Assembly: GCF_000003815.2 (NCBI RefSeq)
Contig: NC_049982.1
Location: 259,360-323,359 of the forward strand
Direction: 5' to 3'
Length of the DNA stretch: 64,000 bases
Source: Branchiostoma floridae
Taxonomy: Eukaryota; Chordata; Leptocardii; Amphioxiformes; Branchiostomatidae
Shown here: positions 10,621 through 21,634 of the stretch, one piece after another
How the letters are laid out: each line of letters begins with the position of its first letter
How positions within the stretch are numbered: position 1 is the stretch's first letter
Translations under genes and position numbers: made by a program
The notes under the pieces: model-generated
The model's database searches: none
What the model was told of the DNA's origin: nothing
The model's input: the letters and a program-made list of their open reading frames with translations, nothing else

Positions 10621-10945
10621 TGTGCGTTTGTGGCATCGGCTGCAGTTCTAAACTACCCGTCCTTACCCTATAATATACTGCGCCTTTGTGGTATCGCCTG
10701 ATCTTTTTACAGCCACAGTAAACCTGCCCGGATCGGAATGGCCTTAATTAAGTATTTACTTTGGAATGATTTATGGCGAGTCGATTGATTGTTCTGATAA
10801 TATTGTGAGGATACCGGCAATTAGGCGCAAATAATGTGTTACTCATTATACCGGGGGATGGCGTTGGGGAGGGGGGGGGGCGTCTGTAATAATAAACACT
10901 GTAAGTGTAACGTGAAAGACGGCGGGACATGAGCCTTGCTATTAC

Positions 10946-11253
10946 TCTCTCCAAGCAGAGGTTGAGTCGAGTAGATACTGCAAATGCAGAAACTTTCGCG
11001 GTGGTTTGATGTTCGCGGTTTTCGCGGTGGCCGCTTCACCGTGAACCTAAAACCACCGCGAATATTTTCCATGGCAGTACGAGACTACAGTGCATGGTGC
11101 TCAGGCGAAATTAAAACCACCGCAAAATCAAATGCATTTACAGTTTACGAGTAGTAGTCGGGAAAATTACACCGGCGCTTCTCTTAAGAGGAGCGCCGGT
11201 GTAATTTTTCCGACTACTACTATATCTACGCGACTCAACCTCTGCTTGGAGAG
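10946..11253. mobile_element. Foldback element with inner 30-bp hairpin
   Basis: Outer inverted repeats CTCTCCAAGCAGAGGTTGAG (10946-10976 and 11222-11253) enclose a second inverted repeat at 11150-11220. Its arms read AGTAGTAGTCGGGAAAATTA and CACCGGCGC around a 12-base loop. The outer ends resemble the TCTCCAAGCAGA termini of the common MITE family in this window. Direct CCACCGCGAA/CCACCGC words lie between the arms. Confidence 0.7.
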
Positions 11254-11678
11254 CACCTTGCTATATGGTATGTGTAGTGTGATGAGTCGGCTTTCAGATC
11301 GTATGTATCAGATCATGATGTTTGCCCATTCTGTGTATCAATGCGCGTGACCTTTACAGATGACTACGGCTACTAGATGAGTCGGCTGCAGTTCCGCATG
11401 GTCCCGCATGACCCCATTTCAAAGAGGGCTTTAGAAAATTTCAGAACCTTAACTGTTTTGGGGCTCTTAGTTACTTTGGTCGGTTGTACCCTCGATGTCG
11501 ACATATTAGTGTTTGAAATTTGCACTCTACTATGATTTTATCAAGGTCAATGTCAGTCACCGTGTGGTCCTTAACTATAGAAATCCGTATAGGCCGAAAA
11601 CTGTGTTCTGCTACCTTGTGTGACTGGTCTATTTTGAGAAACATTGTCGGTTAGTCTATCATATACAAGTTACCTTCT

Positions 11679-11851
11679 TAATCTCCAGGCAGATTTACCA
11701 GTGACATAAGATAGTATCAAAGTTGGCTATCGTAAGGAGTACAGCTGGTCGAAGGGAGTCATCAGTCATTGGCTAGCCAAACACACTCCTATAGGCCGGC
11801 TTCACTCCTCTAGCATCTTTTGATACTACCGTAGGCTCTGCTTGGAGATTA
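11679..11851. mobile_element. TCTCCAAGCAGATC-family MITE
   Basis: Termini TAATCTCCAGGCAG and CTGCTTGGAGATTA with subterminal CATAAGATAGTATCAAA and its complement. About 170 bp with no ORF, a diverged member of the family also at 21353, 27125, 29620, 32327, 49232, 54071, 59405 and 60188. Confidence 0.8.
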
Positions 11852-12982
11852 GACTCTTTTCTCCAAGCAAAGGGTGGTGGAGGTGGGGCGTTTTCTCATA
11901 TTTACCTCCCGCTAATTGAATGCGGACCACAGAATAGATCTTTACTGCTATGGTTATATGTATAACAGACAAACAAACAAGCAAACAAGGAAACACACAC
12001 ACACACACAAGCGAAAACATAAACATCTTGACGAAGATGGTGAAGAACCCATAAACATTGGCTTGACACGCCTAGGCCTGAAGGCAATCAACCAGTTATG
12101 CAGAACAGACAACAACGTGTTGGTAATGGTTCTGTTTTGACCCGTTCCGGATGCAAATTCGTGACTTCAGGCATAAAGCGTCATCCTGAGTCATCCTCCT
12201 CACATATTCTAATTAAAAGATACAAGACAAAAACTGGAATAGCTCATCACAAACGATACGAGACATGCTGTATTCTTGCATTCAAGTCAACAGCAGAGAG
12301 GTCCTATTGCTAAAACGTGCCATTGAGGTGTTATTTGATTGTATAATCATGGTCCTGTCCAAATTGGACTACTACAATGTAGCGTCGGGTAACTGTAGAA
12401 AATACCTTTCAGATAAGCTACAAGATCTACGTAACCGGACGCTAGAATTATACTTGTTCCGCCATATGCGTGTCACATTGGTAATAATGAATTCTCGACT
12501 CTGCACTGGAAATCTCTTGCAACTAGAAGGAATGAACACATGTTTTGCAAGTTTTTCCCCGTACGATTGCATCACTTTTGAGGTCCCCAGAGGACATCAT
12601 CCTATAAATAGTATAATCTAATCAACATGGCCTAGAAAAACACCTGCCGACCTAAGCCTTTGTTTCGGGTGGGCAGCGGAGTCACATAATTTCCAGTTAG
12701 AGTTTTTATTCAGCTTGATTCCTTTTCAAGTAAAGGAATCTGGTACGTATAATGAAGGATAAATACGTCCAAAGATTTGTAAACATTATGCAAAAATATG
12801 AAGTTTGACATTGAAAATGTAAGTGTCCTCAATTCAGTTTTGTACTGTATCACTGGAGTTTGGCATACGTCTGAAAATAAAACAAAAAATGAGAAAAAAC
12901 GAGTAATGCCTTCCTACCGACACTTGTTTTGTTTTGCTTAATTGATGTTTTATCACCTTGCGACATGTATCAAAAGTTGCGT

Positions 12983-14011
12983 TCATTTGACATCGAAGTT
13001 CAACTTCTTTAAGAGATTATTACGGCAAATCTCCTGACGGTGCCCCCACCACGAGTGCCCTCCCACCACAGCGGTGCCAGTCATTACAAGTGTGATACCG
13101 CCGAGTTCCATGTATCCGTGCACATGCGACTGGAAAAGGTAGTCCAGCAGCACGGCAAAGGGTATAACGAGTGTCATTAGAACCGCCGTTACGCCAGCTT
13201 TTTCCAGCTTAAGTATAAATTTTATGGACAATGATGAGAACGTGTCGCATAGACATAGTCCGATAACATGGCCTATCGTTCGTGGCGACATTGTCCACCG
13301 AGGTGTCTCAAATATGTACGTCCCTGGTAGCAGCAAGACTGTTCCTAAAACCCTTGCATACAACGCGACGGTCAGTACAGACACTCCCTGGACACCGATA
13401 AGCAGCCGGGCAATAACGCTTTTTGGGCCCTTGGAGAGAGCTGCAGCAAGTGGCAGAAGAATGGCGAATGAAAGCTGCTTTACATGTGTCGATGTAGTGG
13501 CTTCCATGGCCATTCCCACCGCGACGAGGACAACTCCAATTGCACTGCAAAGGATGCCACCTGTTTCTATGACACCCACACGTTCTTTCAGGAAAATGTA
13601 TCCAACACAGCAGGTGGAGAGTGGAATCAGTCCTTGGATGACGCCGACAGCGAGTCCAGGCGCGACGTACACGAAGGACATGAATGCCAAGATGGTTCCC
13701 AAGTTGCTAATGACAGCTGACAGGAACAAGATCATCCATTGCAGTGTGTCTTCAGCTGTCAGCTTCGGTCTGAAGTACGGCAGGACCACGAGAACGCAGA
13801 GGAGCTGAGCAAGTTTGGCGAGGAATATCAGCTGCAGCCCGGGCACGCCTGCCTGACTACCCAAGGCCATGAAATGTGCTGCGAGGGCGCTCAGGAACGC
13901 AGAAGATACAGCCAACACCAGACTGGCAGCAGATTTCAGATTAACTGCTGTCTTTGAAAAGCTGGAGCCTTCCGTCATTTCTCGGTTATCAGTTGTTGTT
14001 GTTGTCGCCAT
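12983..14011 (-). CDS. EamA/DMT-family membrane transporter, copy 1
   Basis: An intronless 342-residue protein with about ten membrane segments (roughly 27-50, 58-80, 88-106, 107-135, 150-167, 180-205, 213-235, 244-265, 272-291, 300-318). It forms two EamA-type halves of the drug/metabolite transporter superfamily, most like the SLC35G group. The pattern GVIQGLIPLSTCCVGYIFLK followed by ERVGV matches the helix 4-5 region where DMT proteins carry a conserved P..T/S...(L)KE. The N-terminus is short, Ser/Thr-rich and cytosolic, and the end is GGHSWWGHRQE. Substrate cannot be read from sequence; family members move nucleotide sugars or other small metabolites. The start was chosen because all five copies begin MATTT or MVTTT. 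It is the first of five related copies at 12.9-28.8 kb and shows no disabling change. Confidence 0.85.
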   Translation of the reverse strand: MATTTTTDNREMTEGSSFSKTAVNLKSAASLVLAVSSAFLSALAAHFMALGSQAGVPGLQLIFLAKLAQLLCVLVVLPYFRPKLTAEDTLQWMILFLSAVISNLGTILAFMSFVYVAPGLAVGVIQGLIPLSTCCVGYIFLKERVGVIETGGILCSAIGVVLVAVGMAMEATTSTHVKQLSFAILLPLAAALSKGPKSVIARLLIGVQGVSVLTVALYARVLGTVLLLPGTYIFETPRWTMSPRTIGHVIGLCLCDTFSSLSIKFILKLEKAGVTAVLMTLVIPFAVLLDYLFQSHVHGYMELGGITLVMTGTAVVGGHSWWGHRQEICRNNLLKKLNFDVK

Positions 14012-14743
14012 TTCGTTTCTTTGTGGAACCTGGAGTCTGATATTTCCTTATTGAGATTGTTTAGGACGTCACCAACCAGTATGAGAGTCGCAGGCTTGGT
14101 TGTCCTTCTCTCACTGACACTTCAGATGGTATTTGAAGATGATATGGGACTTCAGGATGATGGAATCTTCCACGCTGCACTCCACAGTCACTCCTGTAGA
14201 AAATGGTGTCCTCCTACAATAATCTGGACTGAACCAACCTGTTTACAAGAGGTCCTGACCCATATCTAAGTCTTAAGTGACCCTAACACATTAATCGATA
14301 CCCAGCACGCGAAAAGCGCCGGACATACATCTCCACGGAGTTAACTTTTTCAACCACTTGCTCCTTAACAGCGATTTCTTGAACGCCCGTTGGTTAAAGT
14401 ACATGTCATAATAACTATAGAAGGTAAAACAGATGAACATAATAATGAAGCGTTAAAAATCTTTGGCCCCCGAGGCAGTTTCTCCATCTTTAATTATTTT
14501 CGCCATGTAGTCCCCGCGGAAATGAAGACAACGTAGGTTGTATTTTTCCATTGGGGACTAGTAGTGATCCCGAAGGAAGCATGTAACGTTCCCATTTATG
14601 TAAACTAAGTAATTTGCAAATTGAGCCATATCTAATTTCCTACATTATTCTGCTTTCTCTTGATATTCCGTTTTATCTCATATTCGCCAGCTCTAGCTAG
14701 TTCTAGTCCATAGTTTGCAGATTTCCTTAGGAATATCACGCAG

Positions 14744-14807
14744 ATGGAGGAAGCGCAGCGTCTGGACTACGTGAGCGATGACAGCAACCTGCTCTTGAAT
14801 GTGCCCA
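14744..14807 (+). CDS. Orphan putative first coding exon
   Basis: ATG opens 21 codons (MEEAQRLDYVSDDSNLLLNV, then P) followed by CCCA|GTAAGG, a good splice donor with one base left over. The acidic, low-bias composition looks coding. One possible acceptor, TTCGTTCCAG at about 14970, would add only ten codons before a stop. No homologue is recognised and the exon could be fortuitous. Confidence 0.25.
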
Positions 14808-14984
14808 GTAAGGCTTAAGACACATTTCCAAACCGGGGCCCAACCGGGATGTTTCAATAAAGGAAAAATCAAATTGTATATCTATAAAAATATACAAATT
14901 ATGCCCTTGAATCTTATTTTGACATTTTGTGTATTTTAATGTCTTTTATGTCATTCTTTTCGTTCCAGAAAGCTGCCCGGCCGG

Positions 14985-15168
14985 GCGCGGGCCCCTTTGT
15001 TGAAATGTGACCTAAGCCTAAGCCTAAGGGACTGTCGACAATGTAGGCGGAAAGGCTGTTCCACTTGGGAAATGTTCTGGCGTAAAAGGCATATTTTGCA
15101 GTGTCAAACTCGGATCGTACAGTCCTGTACTTCGCACGAGTGTGTGCTGGTAGACGGAATAGCCACAC
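14985..15168 (-). pseudogene. LINE reverse-transcriptase C-terminal tail, minus strand
   Basis: The minus-strand frame reads FRLPAHTRAKYRTVRSEFDT and then AKYAFYARTFPKWNSLSAYI. The sequence YxFxxRTxxxWNSLp is a hallmark of the extreme C-terminus of non-LTR retrotransposon ORF2. The rest of the element is missing. It sits between duplicated transporter units A and B. Confidence 0.7.
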
Positions 15169-15474
15169 ACAAACGAAATGAAAACATAACTTTCTTTATG
15201 AAGATGGTGAAGAACCCATAATCAGTGGCTTGTTACACCTAAAGGCAAACAGACAACGTGTTGGTAATGTTTTTGTTTGGGCCAGTTCGGTTGGAAAATT
15301 CGTGACGTCAGACGTAAAGCATCGCCCTGAGTCATTCCCCTCACTTATCAAAATAACTCAAAACTTTCTAAATATTCTACGCTAAAGGAAAGATACGGAC
15401 AAGAAAAGTATATTTCAAAATGTACACAGTTTTGACCTTCGTAGAGCAATCACAAAGATAAGAGTGACCGTAAC

Positions 15475-15700
15475 CAAAGATTTCATCCATTCTGCCGAAA
15501 TGAGATCGAAGATGAACGTCACTTTGTTATGCAATGTTCACAATATGATGCTAAACGCACAACGCTGTTCACATTTTTCCCCGCGTACTGTAAAGAATTT
15601 GCTACTTTCCGTTCGATCGATAAATTCAACTACATTATTTTTTTTATTTTACCTGCAAGCTTGCATTAGTTTTGGGGTTACCAGATAGAGGATATCAGCC
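15475..15700 (+). pseudogene. Degenerate LINE C-terminal fragment
   Basis: The sequence aligns with the clearer fragment at 23060-23270, sharing CCNAAATGAGATCGAAGA, GTCACTTTGTTATG, GCTGTTCACAT and GATAAATTCAACTA. In that copy the reading C-P-N-E-I-E-D-E...HFV is the Cys/His domain after the reverse transcriptase of CR1/L2-type LINEs. This copy is more diverged and lacks a continuous frame. Confidence 0.5.
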
Positions 15701-16027
15701 ATATTATCAAATCAACATGGCCTAAGGCCTAGAAAAAAACCTGCCGACCTAAGCCTTTGTTTCGGATGAGCAGCAGAGTAACATAGGAGCAGTTAGAATT
15801 TTCATTCAACTTGATTCCTTTTCAAGTAAAGGAATATACGTGTCCTATCTAATGTAGGATAAAAGCGTCCACAGATTTGCAACCATTATGCAAAAATTCA
15901 AAGTTTTTTTGACATTGAAAATATGAGTGTCCTCAATTCAGTTTTGTACTGTATCATTGGAGCTTTGGTCTAAGTCTCAAATAAAAAATAAGAAAAAGTT
16001 CATGGCTACCTACCGACCATTTTTTTT

Positions 16028-16350
16028 TCAGAAGGGCTGACGTCAAAGTTGCTCTGCGCAGTACGGGCAATTATAGTTCCTACTTAAAACTTTGAAAATC
16101 CTTCTTTTCCTTGGAAATTTTTGCCTAACCTTGAGTTTTTTTTGTTAGATGTGACAGGTAAGGTCTGATCTTTTCTACTTTGGTCAAAATTTCTTCAGTT
16201 CACCAGTTTTGATGGCGTAGGGACAGATCCAAGTTGTTGGGAAGAATGCTTAAGATCAAAATAAAGGTAAGTACTTTTACAAGGACTTGTTCCACTGTCT
16301 CTTAAGACAGGTTTCAATCGGAGCACGCAACTTTGACGTCTGATCTGAAA
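16028..16350. mobile_element. MITE-like insertion in unit B
   Basis: Imperfect inverted ends TTCAGAAGGGCTGACGTCAA and its counterpart CAACTTTGACGTCTGATCTG bound about 320 bp that is absent from the matching place in unit A (near 12925-12945). The paralogous empty site supports a real insertion after the duplication. No ORF. Confidence 0.6.
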
Positions 16351-16420
16351 CAGGAAAAACGACATTTTTTCTTGGCTTAATTGATGTTTTATTACCCTGC
16401 TACATGTATGCATGCTGTGT

Positions 16421-17433
16421 TCATTTGACATCGAAGTGCAACTTCTCTATAAGATTATTACGGCACATCTCCTGACGGTGCCCCCACCACGAGTGTCCTC
16501 CCACCACAGCAGTACCAGTCATTACAAGTGCGATACCGCCGAGTTCTATGGGGTTGTGGACACGCGACTCTAAAAGGTAGTCCAGCAGCACGGCAAAAGA
16601 TATAACGAGTGTCATTAAGACCGCCATTACGCCAGCTTTTTCCAGCTTAAGTATAAATTTTATGGACAATGATGAGAAAGTGTCTCATATACATAGTCCG
16701 ATAACATGGCCTATCGTTTGTACCGACATTGTCCACCGCGGTGTCTCAAATATGTTCGTCCCTGGTAGCAGCAAGACTGTTCCTAAAACCCTTGCGTACA
16801 ACGCGACGGTCAGTACAGACACTCCATGGACACCGATAAGCAGCCGGGCAATAACGCTTTTGGGGCCCTTGGAGAGAGCTGCAGCAAGCGGCAGAAGAAT
16901 GACGAATGAAAGCTGCTTTACATGTGTCGATGTAGTGGCTTCCATGGCCATTCCCACCGCGACGAGGACAACTCCAATTGCACTGCAAAGGATGCCACCT
17001 GTTTCTATGACACCTACACGTTCTTTCAGGAAAATGTATCCAACACAGCAGGTGGAGAGCGGAATCAGTCCTTGGATGACGCCTACGGCGAGGCCAGGCG
17101 CGAAGAAGATGAAGGACATGAATGTCAAGATGGTTCCCAAGTTGCTAATGACAGCTGACAGGAACAGGTACCTTGTGGTGTGTCCTTAGCTGTCAGCTTC
17201 GGTCTGAAGTACGGCAGGACCAGGAGAACGCAGAGGAGCTGTGCAAATTTCGCAAGGAATATCAGCTGCAGCCTGGGCACGCCTGCCTGACTACTCAAGG
17301 CCATGAAATGTGCTGCGAGGGCGCTCAGGAACGCAGAAGACAACACCAGACTGGCAGCAGATTTCAGATTAACTCCTGTCTTTGAAAAGCTGGAGCCTTC
17401 CGTCATTTCTCGGTGATCAGTTGTTGTCGCCAT
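16421..17433 (-). pseudogene. EamA/DMT transporter, copy 2, disabled
   Basis: Closely matches copy 1 across its length (start MATTTDHREMTEG, end LHFDVK). Two lesions are visible. Near 17150-17170 the reading frame is lost where copy 1 has ILFLSAVISN, so the N-terminal 100 codons run into a nonsense tail ending near 17125. Near 16682-16685 a TGC codon of the GLCLCDTF segment is TGA, separating the last two membrane helices (16421-16669). A three-codon deletion lies near residue 32. The flanks are duplicated with the gene. It is probably a recent pseudogene unless sequencing errors explain both lesions, which is unlikely for the substitution. Confidence 0.85.
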
Positions 17434-17833
17434 TTTTCTCTTTTTTTGAGGACACAGAGTCAGGTATTTCCTGATTGAGGTTGTTTATGACGTCGTCGCA
17501 TCAACCAGTATGAGAGTCGCAGGCTTGGTCGTCCTTCTCTGACACTTCAGAATGTATTTGAGGATGATGAACTTTGCCACCTCATACTCGACAGGGTCTT
17601 TGCCACGTCATACTCTCACTTAGAATGAACTGGACTGAATCAACCTGTTTTGCAAGAGGTCGTGGCCTATATTTAAGAAGTCTTGGCCTATATTTAATGA
17701 CCCTAACACATAAATCGATATTCAGCTCCCGAAAAGCGCCGGAAACGCATCTCCACGGAGTAAACTTTTTCAACCACTTGCTCCTTAACAGTGACTTCTT
17801 GAGCGCTTGTTACAAAAAATGTACTTGTCATTA

Positions 17834-18850
17834 AGAGATTGTTACTGGTAAATGCTGGGCTGAATATCTATCAATTTTGGTTGTTGAGAGGTGTGAGAAA
17901 GACCCATTGGGACTGCATAAATGTGGTTGCTGGTTGGGGAAGACAGTTGGTTGCTTGCAGCTTGGGAAAGGGTCTTAACTATGTAAACATGGACGGGACT
18001 GTTTCAATGTGTCCTCTGATGGCAGGTGGTTGCCTGTGCCAGGTGGTTGCTCGGACAAGTTTGACTGTACCATAACTGTAGAAAGAGATTAACATACTGA
18101 AGCTTTCATCATATCATACAAAGCTGTCTATGATATATGGCCCCCGCGACACTTTCTTTCATCTTTGATTATCTTGCCATACTTCTTGTCTATGAGCAGT
18201 ACTAATGGTGCTCGCTATAAAAGGTGGTGAAAGCACAATTAGATGAATTACCGATCGACACGCCAAAGGTATAGTAAACACGTGTTGCGACAAACAACGC
18301 CACGACGTTGCAATTTTGTTTAAATGTTCCCTTGCGGTCACACTGACGTGTGGCGCATTTGCGTAACATGGAGCCGTATCAGTTTTCTGCCCAGGCAAAA
18401 TGTAGGGCAAGACTATTGAAAATATAGACCCTGCCTCCAGGGGGGCCGAGCAAAAGATTTTTTGACGCCTTCCGATGATTTGATGAAAACTTTAGTATGT
18501 TCATCTGTTCGACTTCATAATGTTACATGGAACGTAATTTTTATCATACAAACATCCAATGAGCGTCCAAGAAATCGCTGCTAAGAAGCAATGGTTGGAA
18601 AACTTCACAACTCCGAGATCCTCCGAGATGAACTAGATATATTCCCAGCACTTTTCGCGTGACTGATTCTATTTCTTCGCGTTAGGGTCAGTAATATGTC
18701 ACATAGCTTTGCAAACAGGTTGGTCCAGTTCAGAGGTGACACCATTTTCTATCGAAGACTCTGTCGAGCTTAACCGGGAGGAGACGTCGTCCTGAAGTCC
18801 AAAATCCCCCTTAATTACCTTGTTTTACCTTAAGTGTCAGAGAAGGACGA
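17834..18850. other. Shared flank between transporter copies, no gene seen
   Basis: Positions 18110-18415 match 29215-29480 (ATTATCTTGCCA, AATGGTGCTCGCT, CACGCCAAAGG, GCGGTCACACTGAC, CATTTGCGTAACATG), so this is another duplicated flank. Positions 18650-18800 are the reverse complement of sequences upstream of the minus-strand copies (CACGCGAAAAG, AAACAGGTTGGTCCAGTT). No ORF of note. Confidence 0.6.
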
Positions 18851-19211
18851 TCAAGCATACGACTTAGTCTCCACCAGACTGACTACGCTGGGCCATTGTA
18901 GAGAGAACAGCTTGCCAGGGTACTTTTGCCTCCAGAGGACTTGGTCGGCCGGGCAGCCAGACGTGGAGGGGTAACATAAACCTAATAGTGTTGACAGACT
19001 CCCCTGGAAAATTTCCCGATTCTTTGTTCTGAATTCTACGATTCCCGCACCCCATAGGAAGGCCTGGTGGAGACTACATACGACCCCCATCCGGGTTCCA
19101 ACCATTTTGTCGTGACCTGCCAGTGAAAACTGACTTTGTGAATAGTCGTTGATACAGCATGAGGCCACCCCAGTCAGCGAATGCGAGACTCCGGGACCAC
19201 AGAACAACGAC

Positions 19212-20240
19212 ATGGCGACAACAACAACTGATGACCAGGAAACGACGGAAACCTTCAGCTTTTTAAAGACAGAAGTTCATCTAAGATCTGTAGCCAGCCT
19301 GGTGTTGTCTGTGTCCTATGCGTTGCTGGCCGCCCTCGCAGCACATTTCATGGCCTTGAGTAGTCAGGCAGGCGTGCCCGGGCTGCAGCTTTTATTCGTC
19401 ATGCAACTTGCAGAGCTCCTCTGCGTTCTCGTGGTCCTGCCATGCTTCCGACCGAGACTGACAGCTGAAGACACACTGCAAGGGATGATCCTGTTCCTGT
19501 CAGCTGTGATTGACAACTTGGGAACCATCTTGACATTCATGTCCTACATCTACGTCGTGCCTGGACTCGCCGTAGGCGTCATCCAAGGACTCATTCCATT
19601 CTCCACTACGTGTGTTGGGTACATTTTCCTGAAAGAACATGTAGGTGTTATCGACTCCTGTTGCATCCTTTGCAGCGTAGCTGGAGTAGTCCTGGTCGTG
19701 GTGGGGATGGTCATGAGTGCCGCTTCATCGACACATGTACAGTGGCTCACTGTCGCCATTCTTCTGCCTTTTGCAGCGGCTTTCTTCGAGGGACCGAATA
19801 ACGTTATCACACGGTTTCTTATAGATGTTCAGGGAGTGTCTATACTAACCGACACGTTCTACACTCAGCTGCTGGGCACAGCCTTGCTGCTACCAGGGAC
19901 GTTCATATTTGAGACACCTCGGTGGACAATGTCAGCACCAACGATAGCATACGTCATCGGACTATGTCTATGTGACTTTTTCTCCGTATTGTCTTTAAAA
20001 CTTGTGCTTAAGCTGGAAAAAGCTGGCGTTGCAGCGGTCTTTATGACACTCGTTATACCCTTTACCATACTGCTGGACTACCTTTTCCAGTCGCATGTGC
20101 ACGGCCCCATGGAACTCGGCGGCATCACACTTGTTGTGCTGGGTACCGCTGTAGTGGGAGGGCACTCGTGGTGGGGGCATCGTCAGGAGATGCGCCGTAA
20201 TGATCTGTTAGAGACGATGAACTTTGACAAGTCGACGTAG
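19212..20240 (+). CDS. EamA/DMT-family membrane transporter, copy 3
   Basis: An intact 342-residue, intronless paralogue on the opposite strand from the other four. The start MATTTTDDQETTE matches its relatives; an in-frame non-ATG extension upstream to 19149 is not conserved and was rejected. It has ten predicted membrane helices in two EamA halves. Conserved segments include the helix-4 QGLIPFSTTCVGYIFLKE, PGTFIFETPRWTMS, VIGLCLCDFF, LKLEKAGV and GGHSWWGHRQEMRRN. It differs most in the loop after helix 1 and in helices 5-6 (SAASSTHVQWLTV, FFEGPNNVITRF). The 3' flank matches that of copy 5 in inverted orientation, so copies 3 and 5 share a duplication. Substrate unknown. Confidence 0.85.
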   Translation: MATTTTDDQETTETFSFLKTEVHLRSVASLVLSVSYALLAALAAHFMALSSQAGVPGLQLLFVMQLAELLCVLVVLPCFRPRLTAEDTLQGMILFLSAVIDNLGTILTFMSYIYVVPGLAVGVIQGLIPFSTTCVGYIFLKEHVGVIDSCCILCSVAGVVLVVVGMVMSAASSTHVQWLTVAILLPFAAAFFEGPNNVITRFLIDVQGVSILTDTFYTQLLGTALLLPGTFIFETPRWTMSAPTIAYVIGLCLCDFFSVLSLKLVLKLEKAGVAAVFMTLVIPFTILLDYLFQSHVHGPMELGGITLVVLGTAVVGGHSWWGHRQEMRRNDLLETMNFDKST

Positions 20241-20269
20241 CAGTGTTATACTTTCAAACAGCATCATAA

Positions 20270-20711
20270 CACGGTTACAATACAAGAAGAAGTCTCTCTC
20301 GTTTTCCGGTGCAGCTTTGTGGAACTCGCTACCTGCACACTTAAGAACAGCATCATCCATCTCTACTTTCAAAACCATCTACACAACAGAATACCACATG
20401 ATATGATATGTAATCTGTCATGTCTTTTTTTTCTGTTCACATTGGTAGGCAAATTCCCATTACTTATTTGATTTCACTTATGATTTCGAGTTGTATTAGG
20501 ATTAATGTTATACAATTGACTTGCCTTATTTTGTCTTAGTTAAATTGCGTTATCATTTGCCGATTCTTGCTGAGTCACCTTGTACTTGATTTTATACTGT
20601 TATCATTTATTGTTATGTATGTACGAGGTTTCCCCCCAGCGATCTTTGAAAAACGCCGGTCAGGCGACATGTACCCCTGGATAAATAAAAATAAACAAAC
20701 AAACAAACAAA
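20270..20711 (+). mobile_element. 5'-truncated LINE insertion with (AAAC/AAAT) tail
   Basis: It begins a few bases after GCATCATAA and encodes SFSGAALWNSLPAHLRTASS then STFKTIY, the WNSLP terminus of a non-LTR retrotransposon ORF2. A short 3' UTR and an ATAAATAAAAATAAACAAAC tail follow. The paralogous flank of copy 5 (27700-27740, minus strand) reads straight through CAGCATCATAAATCAGTAAC, the empty site. Insertion happened after copies 3 and 5 separated. Confidence 0.8.
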
Positions 20712-21352
20712 TAAATCAGTAACAACCTTCTGTTCCGAGAGCGTTTGAGAGCACCGTCTCAAAAGCGTTTTCTAGCGGAAACATATCATCTCGCAACATA
20801 AGAACAACCAGAGCTTCCTTCGAATTCATTACGTAGTTTGTCAGGTATCATATGCAACTTGAACCAAATAAAACTCCTTAACACCATATTAGTGTCGAAC
20901 TTTGTCTTACAAGGTTTTTTTTTTTTTTTTTGGTTTCTCCTGTCGATTGGACAGATGAGGGGGCATACAGGCTATTTGCCTGTTTGCCTGACCTGCACAT
21001 GACTTTTTATGGTGAAGGAGGGGTGTGCAATTCCTTCTCCACCCTCTCGTCTACTGGAGCACTAAGTTTCACAGGGGCAACTGTATGCAACGTGTGAGGC
21101 GGCTCCGACTTACAACGTCTCTTCGTAACAGCGTCCATCGGCATGGCGGTTGCTATAATCTGCTTTCATACCAACACCCCTACTACTGCTTTCAGTAAAC
21201 AAGTAGGGTAAGATAATTACATGGAGAAAGTGCCCCAGGGGCAAAATATTTTGACGCCTTGCTTTGAGTTGCTGAAAACTACAGCGCGTCTCGTCTGTTT
21301 CTCTGAGACGACATGTACACAACCAACTGTAGCTGAAACGGTCGCTGCCACT
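20712..21352. other. 3' flank of copy 3, duplicated
   Basis: Positions 20715-20880 and 21110-21350 match the 3' flank of copy 5 (27285-27720) in inverted orientation, including GATGATATGTTTCC and the GTGTACATGTCGTCTCAGA stretch. A T-run lies at 20915. No gene seen. Confidence 0.6.
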
Positions 21353-21518
21353 TAATCTCCAAGCAGATCCTACGGTAGCATAAGATAGTTTCAAAAGCTG
21401 GCAAGGACTGTAGCCAGCCTTCTGCGGAAGCCTAGAACAGCCCTAGGCTGGCTACGCTCGAGCTCCTTTGCCAGCCTTTGATACTATCTTATCTATCTTA
21501 GGATCTGCTTCGAGATTA
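21353..21518. mobile_element. TCTCCAAGCAGATC-family MITE
   Basis: Terminal TAATCTCCAAGCAGATCCTA and its complement, subterminal AAGATAGTNTCAAAAGCTGGC, and an internal GTAGCCAGCCT...AGGCTGGCTAC pair. About 166 bp, no ORF. Confidence 0.85.
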
Positions 21519-21634
21519 CTCTAGCTGCTACGGTGTAAAAGGTTGATAGGGTTCACTTAGCTGGAATTATCTGCCATTGTTTTCGGACATCACACAACCA
21601 GATGAGCTCATTTAGGCATTATTTACTATACTAA

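Larger units (their letters stand above)
11990..17800. repeat. Tandem segmental duplication (two units with transporter copies 1 and 2)
   Basis: Unit A (about 11990-14480) and unit B (about 15170-17800) align along their length. Shared blocks include GATGGTGAAGAACCCATAA (12038 and 15204), the CAACATGGCCTA stretch (12624 and 15713), the GTGTCCTCAATTCAGTTTTG block (12821 and 15927), the transporter ORF, and downstream GACCCTAACACA...GAAAAGCGCCGGA. Unit B has a 0.3-kb insertion at 16028-16350 and a decayed gene. Identity is clearly higher in the coding part. Confidence 0.8.

Noticed and set aside
19149-19211. N-terminal extension of transporter copy 3
   Set aside because: It begins at a non-ATG codon and is absent from the other four copies, which all start at the equivalent of 19212.
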